DNA of 64,000 nucleotides from Ricinus communis (GCF_019578655.1 NC_063261.1:14002216-14066215), one strand, 5' to 3'; shown: positions 11,826 through 23,853, counted from the first letter of the stretch. Notes: generated by a model from the sequence alone, not told the origin. Translations and numbers: made by a program.

Positions 11826-13416
11826 GGCAATATAAGGGACTGCGATCAATCCCGTCGAAAGCAATCGCAACGTGCCGCTACCAGCAAGCGCCCGCATGCT
11901 GAAGGAACATCTTCCTCCACTTCACCTTCATCAGCACCAGCACCAGCACCTCCACCACAATAGTAACTAGTCCGAGCACGAAGAGCACTAGCTGCAAATC
12001 CACCTGCACCTGGTCGATAGCCTTTATGGACATTTCAGAATGCTAATAATGAGAGCCACTTCCAAGTCATGAGATAGAAGCAAGTAATAGCTGGACGTTG
12101 CATCGACTTTGTATCCCTAGAGAGAGTAGGATTGGCTCAGGATATGAGTGCCCTATTTGACGCTCTGCTATACGCACGGTTCTTCAACATCATTGAGCCA
12201 ACCTACCGCGAGCTCACAATTGAATTCCTCAGCACCTTCTTTCTGCAGCAACAGATCATAAACTAGTATCAGCTTGATGCAGTTTACTTTAGACTTAGAG
12301 GAAGGGAGTTCTTAATGTCAGTTCCACAATTCGACATGCATTTAGGATTATGGACTGAGCAGGAGACCTCGGGCGAGGAGTATCAGGGATGCATCTATAT
12401 CAACCCAATCTCATACGACACCATGTGGGATTCATTAGTACTCAGGCTGGAATCATACTACCCCAGCAGGTCTAAGGCGTCTAGCCTTCCGGATTATTTC
12501 CGCTATCTCCATACTTTATTAGCTTACATGATTACAAACAGGGAAGATAGTTTTAGAGCGATCACACAGACCGATGTATTCATCCTCTGGGCTATACAAC
12601 ATCGTAAGAAGCTTGACTAGGGATATATGTTGGCTCGTTAAGTCCGTTCATTCATAGTCGACGCCTAGAAGAAGATGCACTGCTGTTTTGGCTCGTATGT
12701 GACTAGGTTAGCCAAAAGACTAGATATTTTGGATGATCGTCTGTCAAAGCTTTTTCAGAATAGTGATATGACACCACTAGGGATCAGACAGATGATCAAC
12801 ATGCAAATGATCACAGCTACTCGACACCCACATGGCATAGAGCACAGGCTCGTTAGCGCAATAATAAGTGAGGCTAGAGAGGCATCAGCTAGAGGAGCCC
12901 AAGACCCGATGGCTGAGATTCCAGATGTTAGGATTCCTAACCCAGCCAGAGTGTTTATGCCTACATCAGGAGCCTCCTCTTCTTATTCTGTAGGGACATC
13001 AAGTGCTCAGATTAGTGCTTTGGCTGACCGACTAGATTGATTTTGCAATTTATAGCAGCAGAACTATATTGAGTTTGTGCAGCATAGAAAGGAGTTTGGG
13101 CAGTTTCAAGAGGAGACTAGGGCACAGTTTTAGGGTTTAAATGATATGCTCCAGCAGCTTATGCATGGGCTGGATAGGCAGGCCATCTAGACAGAATGGC
13201 GGAGCGAATTCAAAAGATGGTGGAGCAGATTCAAAAGATGGCGGAGATCGGAGCACAAAATCAGCAATTCATCGATGATATGGAATTCGATCTAGCAGGT
13301 TGCTTCATGGACCCTGTACCGCCGTCGCCGCCCCTCCTTCAGCACCTTCCCCTACTCCTCACCCTCTAGTAGATCCAGCCAATGAGGATGCGCCTTCGGC
13401 AGACTACCAGCAGTGA
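11826..13416 (+). pseudogene. ATHILA ORF1 / env-like region protein, decayed
   Basis: The plus strand codes for a Ser/Pro/Ala-rich start (HAEGTSSSTSPSSAPAPAPP), then SLERVGLAQ, FNIIEPTYRELTIEFLSTFF, GREFLMSVPQFDMHLGLW, and continues to LADRLD at 13,037 and a tail ending ADYQQ before the stop at 13,414. The EFLSTF...LGL block is characteristic of the plant ATHILA ORF1-type protein carried by Athila-lineage elements; its function is unknown. At least six in-frame stops (TAG or TAA) interrupt it, for example after GREF's upstream block, after AIQHRKKLD (12,618) and near 12,667. No transmembrane envelope signature is evident. Confidence 0.65.
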
Positions 13417-15132
13417 TAAAAATTTGTGCTCTTTTTCTTTTCCTTTTCCTTTTTATTTTCCTTCTTTATTTTTATTTTTCTTTATTTTTGTTTCTTTTTG
13501 CATTTTCATTTTATGTTATTTTATTTCATTTTCCTTTCATGTTATGTTATTTTAGTGGAACACTTTGCTTTGCCGTCTTGATATGTACATTTAATATGAT
13601 CTTCATTTTTTTTATGATGTGCTACTTATGCGCTATACCCAGTTTTATTTTTTCTAACACTATGGACAATGTTATTCTCAAGTGTGGGCTAGGTATCTGT
13701 GGCTCTATCCCTTGATTGTTTAAGGCAATGATAATGGATTATTCTTAGGATGTTAGGACCTAGGTTTTTCATGACATGTAAGCTTAGTTTATTCTTTCGT
13801 AATCAATGACTTAATTCACACACTAGTAATTGATTTTCCCTCTCGATTTTTTATTCTTGAAGCAATTTCACTGTATTTAATATGTCAATTTGGCCGGGTT
13901 AAACCGGTGTTACTTAAGTTCCTTGCAAATTTATAACCTTTGACTTTGAACTTTGATTATACCAATCTCTTATTCAATTTATGTGATGATTCAATTGACA
14001 AGTCTGGGAATCAATTGCAAATTTTAGCCACTTCAAACGTGAGTTTTTGTTCCAAATTTTGAGCATCCATCGCACATTATGCTCATGATTTTTCTTGTTT
14101 GAGTGTGCGCTGTACTTAATTTTATTTCTAGAACTTGCTCTGTAATGTTCGTTGAGGTTATATGAATTTTTGAATACCATTAGATGATTTAGGCAACTTA
14201 GGAATTCACCACATCTGGCCAAAACCTACCCTTTGTTTCCATTAGTCAGCCAATTTTGAGCCTTAACCTTTTCTTCATGATTTACACCTAATCACTACAC
14301 GTACACTATTCTATACATCTATTTTTCCTTTCACCTTATATACTGAGTAATTATGTGTTATGCTGCTTCATTTATAGAATCATAGTGCCTAACTTTGTTA
14401 TAAATTCACTTAGTCTTTTTAGTTATTCTTTGATGCTCCCTTCAATCTAAATTGGATAACTATTCTCATTATTTCTGTCACTAATCATGCAGCCCCTATA
14501 TAAGCTATTGTAATATATATACATATTATTCAAAAAAAAGAGAAGAAGAAAAAGAAAAAAGAAAAAAATTTCTGACTTATTTCTTAGCTCTTAGCTCTTC
14601 TGAATTTAATTCTTGTGAGCATCCTTTACTTCAAATAAGGCTTAGTGAGTATTTTTGTTGTTTTGGCACTTGGATCCTCAAGCATTCATTTTAAATAAGT
14701 GCATGATTTTGCAGTATACTCTACATTTCTATCCAAATATTCTTACCTTTTATCTCAGCCACATTTCAACCCTTGTAAAGACCCTTTGATTTTGGTATTC
14801 ATTTATTCGCAGTAGCGAAGATGAGATTGATGAGCAAGCTTATGGTAAATAGGTTGTGTGCAGCTGCGTTGAGGGAATTTTCTTTTTTACTTGTAAACAC
14901 TGTAAGTGATTTGAGAGATTCCTGTGAGGCAATGGTTCTTAGTGTTTAATGCTGAATTGTTATATAAGTTGTAGTTCAAGATGGTATTATTATAGTTTTT
15001 CTTTAAAGGTGTATAACTTGTTAGTTACTTGATTTTCATTCTTTATATGTTGAATAAGGTTGAGTTGTGAACTTTAGCATGAATTTTGAGAGGCGATTGT
15101 TGCTTGTGCATGTATTGAGTTATTGATTGCTT
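13417..15132 (+). other. Non-coding tail of the plus-strand Athila-like fragment
   Basis: No gene is seen. It starts with a pyrimidine run (13,430-13,560, ttttcc/tttatt type) that gives a spurious hydrophobic frame, has an A/G-rich run near 14,533-14,570, and leads into the polypurine-like region. Long untranslated tails before the 3' LTR are usual in this lineage. Confidence 0.45.
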
Positions 15133-15160
15133 GAGGACAAGCAAAAGCTTAAGTGTTGAG
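15133..15160 (+). other. Polypurine-like region before the 3' LTR
   Basis: GAGGACAAGCAAAAGCTTAA followed by GTGTTGAG lies immediately before the LTR start TGATTTGG. It matches in wording the minus-strand copy at 5,001-5,030. The expected G run is degraded here (gtgttgag). Confidence 0.55.
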
Positions 15161-16630
15161 TGATTTGGTGTGCATCATTTTATACATGTTTATTGCCCAA
15201 TTATTTACATTTTTATGCATAGTTATCTTGTTTTATGCCAAAATCACCTGTGTTTTGGTTCCTTTCATGTTTCAAGTCATTATCGAGGGACATTATCAGT
15301 AATCGAGGGAAATACGTGTAATTACGGACCAGAATCCATCAAAATTGAACAAGGACTAGCATTCCAAGGTTGAGCACGGCCTGGACTCTAGTCGTGCTGA
15401 ACCATCAACACTTGACCTTCAAGAGTGCCATTTTGGCACGATTTTTAAAGCCACCACGGCCTCCACTATGGCCCATGGTGGCTCAGCACCGACGAGGGCA
15501 CTGCCAGGAAGAAGCCGTGAGTTGCGGGATGCGGAGGTCCAGCACAGCCTAGACTCTGCTCGTGCTGATCGGTACGAGCTTGGCCACGGTCGTGCTGAGA
15601 GATTTATATAGGCAAATGTAATTTATTGAGTTAGGGTTTGATTTTATGACTTGATTTCACATATACAAGCATAAGCCATCTTTTCCTAGACTTCAATACT
15701 TGACTTTAGAAGACCATTTCATCTATTGAAGGAAGGATTACATTGGTTTTAACATCAAATTGAAGATCAAGAGGAGATTTGGGGCATTCAAGAAGCAAAT
15801 TAGGGTTTATCATTCGGAATTGGAAATTTAGGGTTTTTCATCCAACTTGAAGAAAAAGGGTGTACATGCCTTCAATTTACTTTTCTGAATTTGTTGTTTA
15901 CTTTATGTTGCTTATTAATATGAGTAACTAAATTTGTTAAACCCATTGGGGTTCCTATGTTGTTGGATTGATTCTAATGCTTATGAGATTTTGATTATCA
16001 ATGCTTGTCTCTTCTTGCTTTCATTATTAATGAGATATCACATTATTCATGAGACGTTGTGAGTTGTGGTATTTAGATTGCTTTATATAATTGAGAAATT
16101 CATTTAGTAATTGGAAATTTGAATAGCAAGAACTGGTTAATGATCACTTAGAGATAAGGGTAATTGACTAGCCGGATTAAGAATTAACAAAGATTAATAG
16201 AGGCGAGTTAAAGCTTAATGCTGATTTAATAATCGATCGTTAGGAAGAGATTCCAACTTTAGTTTATTAGGTTTAGGAATTCGGTTATCTCGAGAAGGAA
16301 ACCCAATTCAGTTAAGAATTCGTTCACGGGTAATTGCAATTGGTAATCAATATAATCTTTATCTTCACTAAAATCCAACTAGCTTAGGTCCCTTTGGGTT
16401 TGCTTTTTCCTTTGATTGTTTTACTAAATCTTTTCAGACTATCTGACACTTAATTAACCGCTTGTTCATGTTTAATCATAGTATAGTAACTTCATCGATT
16501 TTGTTAAGGTTAGATAACAAAAGATGCTGCAGTAGTTCTAGGATCACCCTTTCCCGTGAATATGACCTTAATACTCGCCATTTGTGTTAGTCCGCATCGA
16601 TAGGTTCACTGCCTTAGATTTTAGCTACAC
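15161..16630 (+). repeat. 3' LTR of the plus-strand Athila-like fragment
   Basis: About 1,470 bp, starting TGATTTGGTGTGCATC directly after the polypurine-like region. It contains CAGCACG-rich words (15,370-15,600), a TATA box (15,603-15,612), and near the 3' end a 'tttcccgtgaatatgacctt' block typical of Athila LTR ends. The right border is set where chromovirus gag homology (minus strand) begins, at 'ttagctaca' near 16,629; it may be off by a few bases. Confidence 0.6.
15603..15612 (+). promoter_or_regulatory. TATA box of the plus-strand LTR
   Basis: TTTATATAGG lies directly after the 'gtcgtgctgaga' word, in the same arrangement as the internal TATA box at 11,328. It is about 440 bp into the LTR. 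Confidence 0.45.
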
Positions 16631-16631
16631 A

Positions 16632-16917
16632 AATAGCCTATTATCTTTGCAATTAAGGGGTCTGTAGTGCCATGGAAATCAACTGCACCCTATTTCCTTA
16701 ATTTATCATATCTTTTTTCCCTGTTCTCCTGTGGTCCTTGTAGTTCTTGGTCATGTTGCTCAAAGTGTGCTTGTCCATGAGTTTCATGTTGTGTATAAGA
16801 ATGTGTAGGAGATCCAACCCTATTACTAGGTTGATCTCGTGATGGATGATATGAGGCTTCCATTGAATGTGTATCAGCCGACTCCTCTCTCCTTGGTGGT
16901 GCCCTATAGACATGCAA
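16632..16917 (-). pseudogene. Chromovirus-like gag N-terminus, fragment
   Basis: The minus strand starts MHVYRAPPRREESADTHSME and runs to EKRYDKLRK, an in-frame TAG, then GAVDFHGTTDPLIAK. The F-x-G-T-T-D-P words mark the start of the retrotransposon gag domain in many plant chromoviruses. The ATG lies about 80 bases inside the PBS, a normal distance. The domain breaks off after about 20 residues, at the junction with the neighbouring LTR. Confidence 0.6.
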
Positions 16918-16996
16918 GACTATATTATATGATAATGTTTAGCAATGCACATGTCATGTCATACTCATATGTATGTTCCCTATGGAACCTATCTCG

Positions 16997-17008
16997 GCTC
17001 TGATACCT
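16997..17008 (-). other. Primer-binding site (initiator tRNA-Met)
   Basis: The minus strand reads AGGTATCAGAGC, one base different from the standard TGGTATCAGAGC complementary to the 3' end of initiator tRNA-Met. It lies 5 bp from the LTR end. This fixes the orientation of the element as minus. Confidence 0.75.
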
Positions 17009-17013
17009 AAATA

Positions 17014-18634
17014 TGTAACACCCTATTTCTTTACTATTTAGATATCCCAAGTTTTTATTTAGTGTATTAACACAATCATATCATGGTGAAACAAAGTCAA
17101 TATATTATTTAAGTATATTAAAGATCATAAAATTTTTATTCATATACATGTGAAGTACATGTACAAATATAATACAAAATATATGTCTTTATCATGTGGA
17201 TGCTTATGATACAAGGAGAGAGAGAGAGAGTGAGGGTTCATCCGGTGACCTTTGCTCCATACTTTATTTATAATGCTATATGCTTCAAATAGTCACACCT
17301 CAAGCTTCACTATCTGGGAAAAATAATTGCGATTTAGTGAGTTGCGACTCAATGAATATAAATATCAATTAAATTCTAAAGAAACAAAAATAAACAATTA
17401 ATATCATATCAATCCAAATATGGTTCATTCAAATGCAAGTGCTAATATATTGTTTATTTATTTTTCATGTGAAACAATTGCCATTTGATTTTGCTGGGCA
17501 GCATATAACATGTGAATCATGTGATTTCCTTTGATAATTTGTATTTGCCATATGATTTTGTAAATATTTTCCAAGCCGGTCACAACATCTTTTTAAATCC
17601 GTATGTAAGTGCTTAAGTGTCAAATTTGCATTGAACTTATAAACACTTGTATATAAACATAATCAATCAATAAACAAACTACATACATTTAAATAATTAA
17701 AACAACTCACCTCAATCACATAATTTCACCACATGTTCACGCTAATCTCAATCACACAATTTCACCCAAGAATTCAATCAATATTTACACTCACATTTTA
17801 TATATTAATTACGTTATGGACAACCTGTATTTTCTTCTCGAGCTTCATCGATGTCTCGAGATCCTAAAATATGACATATATTTGGTCAAAAATATACCTA
17901 CAATAAGTGTTTACGCTTGGTATACAATTAGTATATTTTCAGGATATGCCCTTTATATGTGTAAGCTTAATATTTATGCACAATTCTTTCCTATTGGACA
18001 GCTTGACCTTGCTAGACATGAGAGTGAATAATTTTCACCACACAATTCTAAATTTGTTGGTTCCTTTTTTTCTATAAAACTAGACACACAGGGCTATAAC
18101 ATATCCAAAAATTATCACAATATAAACTCTTCATAATTAATGATGAATTTTTGAATCTAAATCTACGCTCTGCACAAAAATAGTTTGAGCAAGTCTCATT
18201 CAGTTTAAAATTTCTCAAGTTACACAAGTCCAATTGAAAAATCCTACTCTAGAAACTTCATTAACATATAAAGGAACAACTTTCATGTTTTGTATTTCTC
18301 CTAATTATTCTTTTATGGCTATAAAAATAGGGGTATAAAATTCTGCTCTGAAACAAAATTTAGGGACTATGAAATCACTTCACACTATAATCATATAATT
18401 ACAATTATAATATAGAATAAAAATAAGTAACTTACCCAAATCAATAGCTGAAATAAAAAAGATTTAGGTTAGGAATTTGAGAGAAAAAAGGAAAGGAATT
18501 ATATATAGATTTTTTTTTTATACGAGAATTATAGCTTAATAAGGAGATACACTAGAGTTTTCTAGTGTTTTTATTTCACAAGATAAGGACACTTCCATAC
18601 ACATCCACTACCTCCGTACACATCCACTATCTTA

Positions 18635-18681
<47 letters not shown>

Positions 18682-18987
18682 GTTATATTTTAATCAATTA
18701 TCAAATAAAAGTCCAAATCAATCTATATAAATAAGTCAACTAGATTCAATTTCTTACATATTTATGTATTGACTACACTTCAATTTTATAATACCTCAAA
18801 TACATCTTATATTACACATACTAAAATATGCCATTGCAATGCATTTTGACAAATACAAAACAAATGAAAGATGTGGAATTCACATAATCAAATGGAATGA
18901 TTTGAGATGCATATATTTAAGTGTATTTTATGCAATACATGCAAATTTAAATGAAATGCTTGTGGTTAAGGTCGGGGATGTTTTACA
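17014..18987 (-). repeat. 5' LTR of the chromovirus-like element
   Basis: The 1,974-bp segment begins TGTAACACCC and ends GGGGATGTTTTACA on the plus strand, an imperfect inverted terminal pair, with the PBS just outside the left end. It holds an ATT trinucleotide run (18,637-18,681). The partner LTR is not in the window, so the copy cannot be dated. Confidence 0.7.
18637..18681. repeat. (ATT)n microsatellite
   Basis: About 15 uninterrupted ATT/TTA units inside the chromovirus-like LTR. Confidence 0.95.
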
Positions 18988-20419
18988 AGATTCTTAGAAC
19001 ATTCCCAACACACTCTTTATTAATTATAAACAATCAACTCTCTATTTATACTTATATTGAAATTCATGTGTGTTTCAATAACATTCTATTTTACTCTTTC
19101 GTCAATCTTTTTATTAATATAAAAAAGAGATAATAAATAAAGAGAAAAATATAACACTTAAAAAATGAAAAAAATATATATATATTCTTAATTTCTTTTA
19201 ACTTTTCTCACTTTATGATAAATTAATAATTTAGGATTATTTAAAAAGTATTTTTAAAAATTTAAGGTACTCTTTTAGAGATGTGGCAAGGAATGTTAAC
19301 TTCCCCTACACACAAATGTTGAAATAGAAGCAGGGGTAATTTCTCTCCTTTTTGTTTAATATAGTCCCAACACTTCAGTTGGGGCATATAAATTTTTTTC
19401 TATTTCAACTATTATTAAATTTAATGAGAAATTGATTGTATTATATTAATTTATATTTAATACTCATTAAAAATATTATTTATTTAAATTTATAACAAAT
19501 TATTTAATAAGTTGTAATGAAATATTAATATAAAAATTTTGAGAGGCTAAATAAAATGCATATAAATATAAATATAAAATATAAAATATAAAATCATTAT
19601 TATTAATAATTCTTAATCATGCCAATATTGTTAAACGTGTTTTATTCTTAATTCAGAATCTATAATCACAAATTAATAGAACATTTGCTATAAGTCACAC
19701 AATTATCATTAACAATAAATCCTCACATGCTATAATTTTGGACTAAAACAATAATTTAAAACATTCATTATTTTCAAGGGCCTCCACCATTATTCTCTAC
19801 AAGGCTTGTCCCCTTTTTCTTAAATTTTTACGTAAATATTATAAAAAGAGCTAAAAAATATCATTTTAGTGTCAATTTTTTTTTAAAAAAATATTGTTAA
19901 TCAATATGTTATTTAAAAAAAAATATTGTGTAAAATATTTTAGAATACACACATCAATATTAGGAGTGAGAATTTGGGCTAGATGCATATTCAAATAAAA
20001 AAAAATTACAAAATATCATTTAATCCATTTACATGTTTTCGATTAAAACTCTAAACTAAGCTTTTTCTTACTATACTATTTCTAAAAGGATAGTTTTTTA
20101 TATATATAAAATGCATATGAAATAATAAAAGTGTTTTTGTTGTTATGGAATAAAAAGGAATAAAGCCCAATTTGGCCACTGATTTTATTGTTTGAGTTCA
20201 ACTTAGCCATTTTCTAAATTTATAGACATTTTAGCTCAATTTTTACGTATTTAGATTAAATTAGCCTTATTTTTTTATAAAAATAAGACTGTGAATTATA
20301 CACTCTCTAGAAAGAAAGAGAATATAGTAAAAAAATTAAAAAATATTAATTTCTTACATTAAATTAAATTACTTAAATTAAATGATATTTATTGATATTT
20401 AAAATAATGTATTATATCA
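18988..20419. other. AT-rich intergenic stretch
   Basis: No gene is supported. The section 18,996-19,300 has weakly inverted ends (aacattcccaacacactctt at left; gtggcaaggaatgttaac at right), so a decayed MITE is possible. The rest is AT-rich sequence with short A and T runs. Confidence 0.4.
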
Positions 20420-21820
20420 ATGTTGGAAGATATAAGGGTGCAGGTTATGAATAGATTATGGAATAAGAGACAATCTGTTAAGAGTTGGATATGTGATCAA
20501 TCTCCTAGGTCTATGAAAAAATTAAAGAAGAATAAGGAGAAGTCTTTTGGGTGGTTTATAAAATGGAATGAGACATAGGCTATGAGATAATAAAAGTCAT
20601 GGATAAAGAAGATAAGCATACAGTCAACATTGAACAGAGAAGTTGCAATTTAGAGAGTGGAACTTGATAGGAATTGCCTGTCAACATGCAGTCTGTGCCA
20701 TGTACTATAAAAGTGATCATCCTGAAAACTATATGGCACACTAGTTTAGAGAGAATTGAACCTCCTGAATTAAAAAAAAATGCCAAGATTCCCCAAGAAA
20801 AATAGGAGCAAGGACAAATAAGAGGTAAAGAAGAGATGAAAGTAATCTAGGGTTGGGAGCATCATTGACCTGTGAAGTTTGCAAAGAAGCTGGCCATAAT
20901 ATTAGGAGTTGTCCTAAAAGGACAGCAGAAATCCAGGTACTTAAGGTAACATGTTTTTTGATAATACATGTTCACTTTATGATAATTGGTTTTTAATTGT
21001 TTTTTTTTCTTTGTAAGGTTAAAGCAAGAAAAAACAAGAAGAAGCAAAAACTGACAGTAGTGAAGTTAACGAGGCAGCAAAAACATCAAAATGTAAACTG
21101 GCAAAGGAGAAGGGATCTAGTTCAACTGCATTGTATGATGTGAGCAGTTTTGATTTACTTAAGGAATTTTATAAATTAAAGCAGGCAAAGGAGAAGAGAT
21201 AAAGTACAACTGGTTTGTATGATGAGAAGGGCAAAGGAAAAAAACAACACACCTTATGAGTCTAGATTCATCAGGGAGAGACCATCAGCTGCTGAATTTT
21301 GCTTAAGCCCTGATTATTTCACTACTGCAAGCTCACAGCTTGAACCTCAAAGGCATATAGGAGTTGTGAATGCTGATAAACAATATTATTCACAATCAAA
21401 ACGAAGGAATTCAAAAATGAATAGCAAAGGAGCAGATGGTTATATTAACATGAGAACTGGAGTTGCAGAGCTACAAGTATATTTATTTATTTTTAGGTTC
21501 AACTACATGGTTATGTTCTGTCATTTACTAATATATTTAATGCCATTGTCGTAGTCTATAACACAATTACCAAAGCATTTATATGGTGGCGTGGAGAAAC
21601 CTACAACTGACAAGACTGTGAATCCTGTAACAGTTGCAAGACTAAAGAAACCTTTTACACCAAAAGACTTTATTCTTCAAAGGGACCATATTAATGCCAC
21701 ATTTAAAGCAAGAGGTCTTCAACAGAATGGTAGTCCTGCTGTGAGCTCGAATGACTAGCATAATAAAAGATCAAAGAGGATATCAAATTCTACAAGACCT
21801 ATTTGGAAACCATGAACATT
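20420..21820 (+). pseudogene. Mutator-like (MuDR-type) transposase, 3' end remnant
   Basis: The remnant starts MLEDIRVQVMNRLWNKRQ, followed by a K/E-rich block (RSMKKLKKNKEKS), a degenerate SWIM zinc finger (HTVNIEQRSCNL, then in another frame GIACQHAVCAMYYKSDHPEN at about 20,671-20,730), and a CCHC zinc knuckle CEVCKEAGHNIRSC at about 20,873-20,914. A possible intron separates this from a low-homology 3' part that ends near 21,755. SWIM plus knuckle is the known C-terminal arrangement of plant MULE transposases, which cut and paste the element by a DDE mechanism. The catalytic domain upstream is absent and frames are broken, so it is dead. No terminal inverted repeat was found. Confidence 0.75.
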
Positions 21821-21849
21821 GGAACACTTTGATTTTAGATGGTTATTTA

Positions 21850-22075
21850 TAATGTTGTGGATTTGATTTCATTAACTGTTTTTGAGCAAGTTATGATCTT
21901 GCTGTTTTGGATTTTAGTTCATCAATTGTTTTTGAGCAAGTAGTAATCTTGCTATTTTGGATTTTAGTTCATTAACTGTTTTTTAGCAAGTAGTAATCTT
22001 GCTCTTTGCTACATTACTTTATTAGTTCTTTTTAGCAAGTTATGATCTTGCTATCTGGGATGTCAGTATATCATT
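21850..22075 (+). repeat. Four ~55-65-bp tandem copies after the MULE remnant
   Basis: The phrase 'ttcattaactgtttttgagcaag' followed by 'tatgatcttgct' or 'agtaatcttgct' and 'gttttggatttta' recurs at about 21,868, 21,918, 21,970 and 22,026. Copies are imperfect. The position directly 3' of the transposase remnant suggests subterminal repeats of the element, which is an inference. Confidence 0.65.
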
Positions 22076-22594
22076 CTTTTTTGGTTAGTTCATTATGTTG
22101 TAGTGTTGGGTTAAAGCAAGTTAATGTTCATGCATCTAACACTGTCATCTTTTGGTATTAATGCAATTCAGGTTCATTACGTTTATAACAGTTCCAATTC
22201 GTTTTTAATAGCTTCAATTCCTTTAGTTCCATTTCAACATAAAAATCATAATGCTGCAAGCAAATTTCTATCTTCATGCTGCAAGCAAATTTCTTTTTTC
22301 TTTTAGTATATGTTGATATATCCTTCATCATTCGTTTGTTCCCAATTAACTCCCATCTTATGAGTGCGGGTTGATAACTTTTACATTTTGCATATTGGAT
22401 TAGGTGTAACTTTCATACTTCACTTTTTTATTTTTCTCAACTTCCTTTCCACATTACAAAAACATATTTTATTCTTCCTGAATATGTTGCAACATTCACA
22501 TTATTCTTTATTTTCTTTCACCTACTTCTTTCCCACTTCATAACAATGTATTGCAACCTTTCAAAAGACTCGATAGCTGCCTTTCTGCCTCTTT

Positions 22595-22737
22595 GCGTCA
22601 TTGTTTATCACATGTAAATAATTATTAACGATTATTAACCAACTTGCATCATTGTTTATCACGTGTAAATAATTATTAACCAACTTGCATTATTGTTTAT
22701 CACGTGTAAATAATTATTAACGATTATTAACCAACTT
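22595..22737. repeat. Three short tandem copies (about 41-52 bp)
   Basis: The unit 'gcatcattgtttatcacgtg' plus 'taaataattattaac(gattattaac)caactt' starts at about 22,595, 22,646 and 22,687. The middle copy lacks the inner 'gattattaac' duplication, so the periods are 51 and 41 bp. Confidence 0.8.
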
Positions 22738-23026
22738 GAACTAATGGGCCGAGAATTTATTAATGGATTAGGAATCCCGCAATGGGTAAAAAATTATGGG
22801 CTTAAGTATTTGGATAAAAATTGAATAGGATTTCTCAAAGGATTTGGCCAAATTATTAGACTTAGGCTAGTGCTAAATTTAGATATAAATAGCCGTGAAG
22901 TAAAACTTTGGTAAGGAAAAAAGAGTAACCCAACATAAAAGCGTCTTGGTCATGACTAAGACACTCAACCAATATAAGGTCATAAAACTAATAACAGCTT
23001 TCATCCTTATTATGAAAAATTACATA

Positions 23027-23276
23027 CAGTGGCAGACATTGGGGGCAAGAAGGGCCATTGCCCCCAAAACTTTTTTTGATAAAATTTTTTATTAATATTT
23101 TTTATATTTCGAATTTTATCCTATAAATTTCCTAAATTTTTTCAATTTGCTTCCCCAAAAAACTTCCTGAAAAGATTTTTTTAACAAATATTTTTCATAT
23201 TTGAGTTTAAATTCCATATACTTTTTAAAAATTTATAATCTGCCCCTTCAAAATTTTAATGCTCCATCTGCTACTC
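23027..23276. mobile_element. 250-bp hAT-type MITE with 8-bp target duplication
   Basis: The ends are imperfect inverted repeats: CAGTGGCAGA at left and TCTGCTACTC at right (complement GAGTAGCAGA). The flanks are ATTACATA (23,019-23,026) and ATTACATT (23,277-23,284), which agree at 7 of 8 bases. An 8-bp duplication with CAGTGGC-like ends fits the hAT superfamily. The inside has no coding frame and contains G-rich 'gggggcaagaagggccattgc' near the left end and 'ctgccccttcaaaa' near the right. Confidence 0.7.
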
Positions 23277-23808
23277 ATTACATTCATGCTCGTCTTTAAT
23301 AAGAAAATAATAAAATAATATATTACATACTTCTAATAGGATAAATATTATAAAACTAGAATCTATACCTAGGTTTACAATTTTAGATTTGTTAAATTTG
23401 GGCCAGTAATTTTATTGGCATAATGCAAAATTAGATATTTAGACTTGGCTCATTTAGTCATTTTAATACCTTAACTTTCAATTTAACCTAATAAATACTT
23501 AAATTTGTTTTATAATCTCTTAAATACTTTTAATTTTTATTTTAACGACTCTGTACTCTGTTTAATAATAACATTAAATACTTACGTATTATTCACGTGG
23601 ACATATTGGATGAAACATATGTCAAAAAGTTTAAATAATAAAAAATACGAGTTGAGGCGTCTATCAAATTAAATAAAAAATTAAGATGTTAATAAGTTCA
23701 TACATTGAAATTTGTATTTAGCCTACTTTTATTAAGCTAAGGTTACTTAATTTATTACACTTTTTTACATTAGGGTTATAAGTTTGGACTTAATTGGTTA
23801 GACTTGCA

Positions 23809-23853
<45 letters not shown>

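Larger units (their letters stand above)
10791..16630 (+). mobile_element. 5'-truncated Athila-like element, opposite orientation
   Basis: This block holds, on the plus strand, a GC-rich repeat region with a TATA box (10,935-11,337), a leader, a decayed ORF of the plant ATHILA ORF1/env-like type (about 11,830-13,416), a non-coding tail, a polypurine-like region (15,133-15,160) and a 3' LTR (15,161 to about 16,630). No gag or pol is present, so it is either a 5'-truncated copy or a non-autonomous derivative. Its LTR is not similar to that of the minus-strand element, so the two are different subfamilies. It meets truncated gag sequence on both sides (Athila gag at left, chromovirus gag at right). 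Confidence 0.7.
16631..18987 (-). mobile_element. 5' end of a chromovirus-like Ty3/gypsy element
   Basis: On the minus strand: a 5' LTR (18,987-17,014), a primer-binding site complementary to initiator tRNA-Met (17,008-16,997), then the beginning of gag (16,917 to about 16,632). The rest of the element is missing; gag is cut where the plus-strand Athila-like LTR ends. LTR ends of the TGTAACACCC...TTTTACA type and the Met PBS fit the Tekay/Del group, but without pol the lineage is a guess. Confidence 0.7.

Noticed and set aside
13413..13715. 100-aa hydrophobic plus-strand frame (Phe/Leu rich)
   Set aside because: It translates a T-rich tract in the non-coding tail of the Athila-like fragment; looks like membrane segments only because of base composition.
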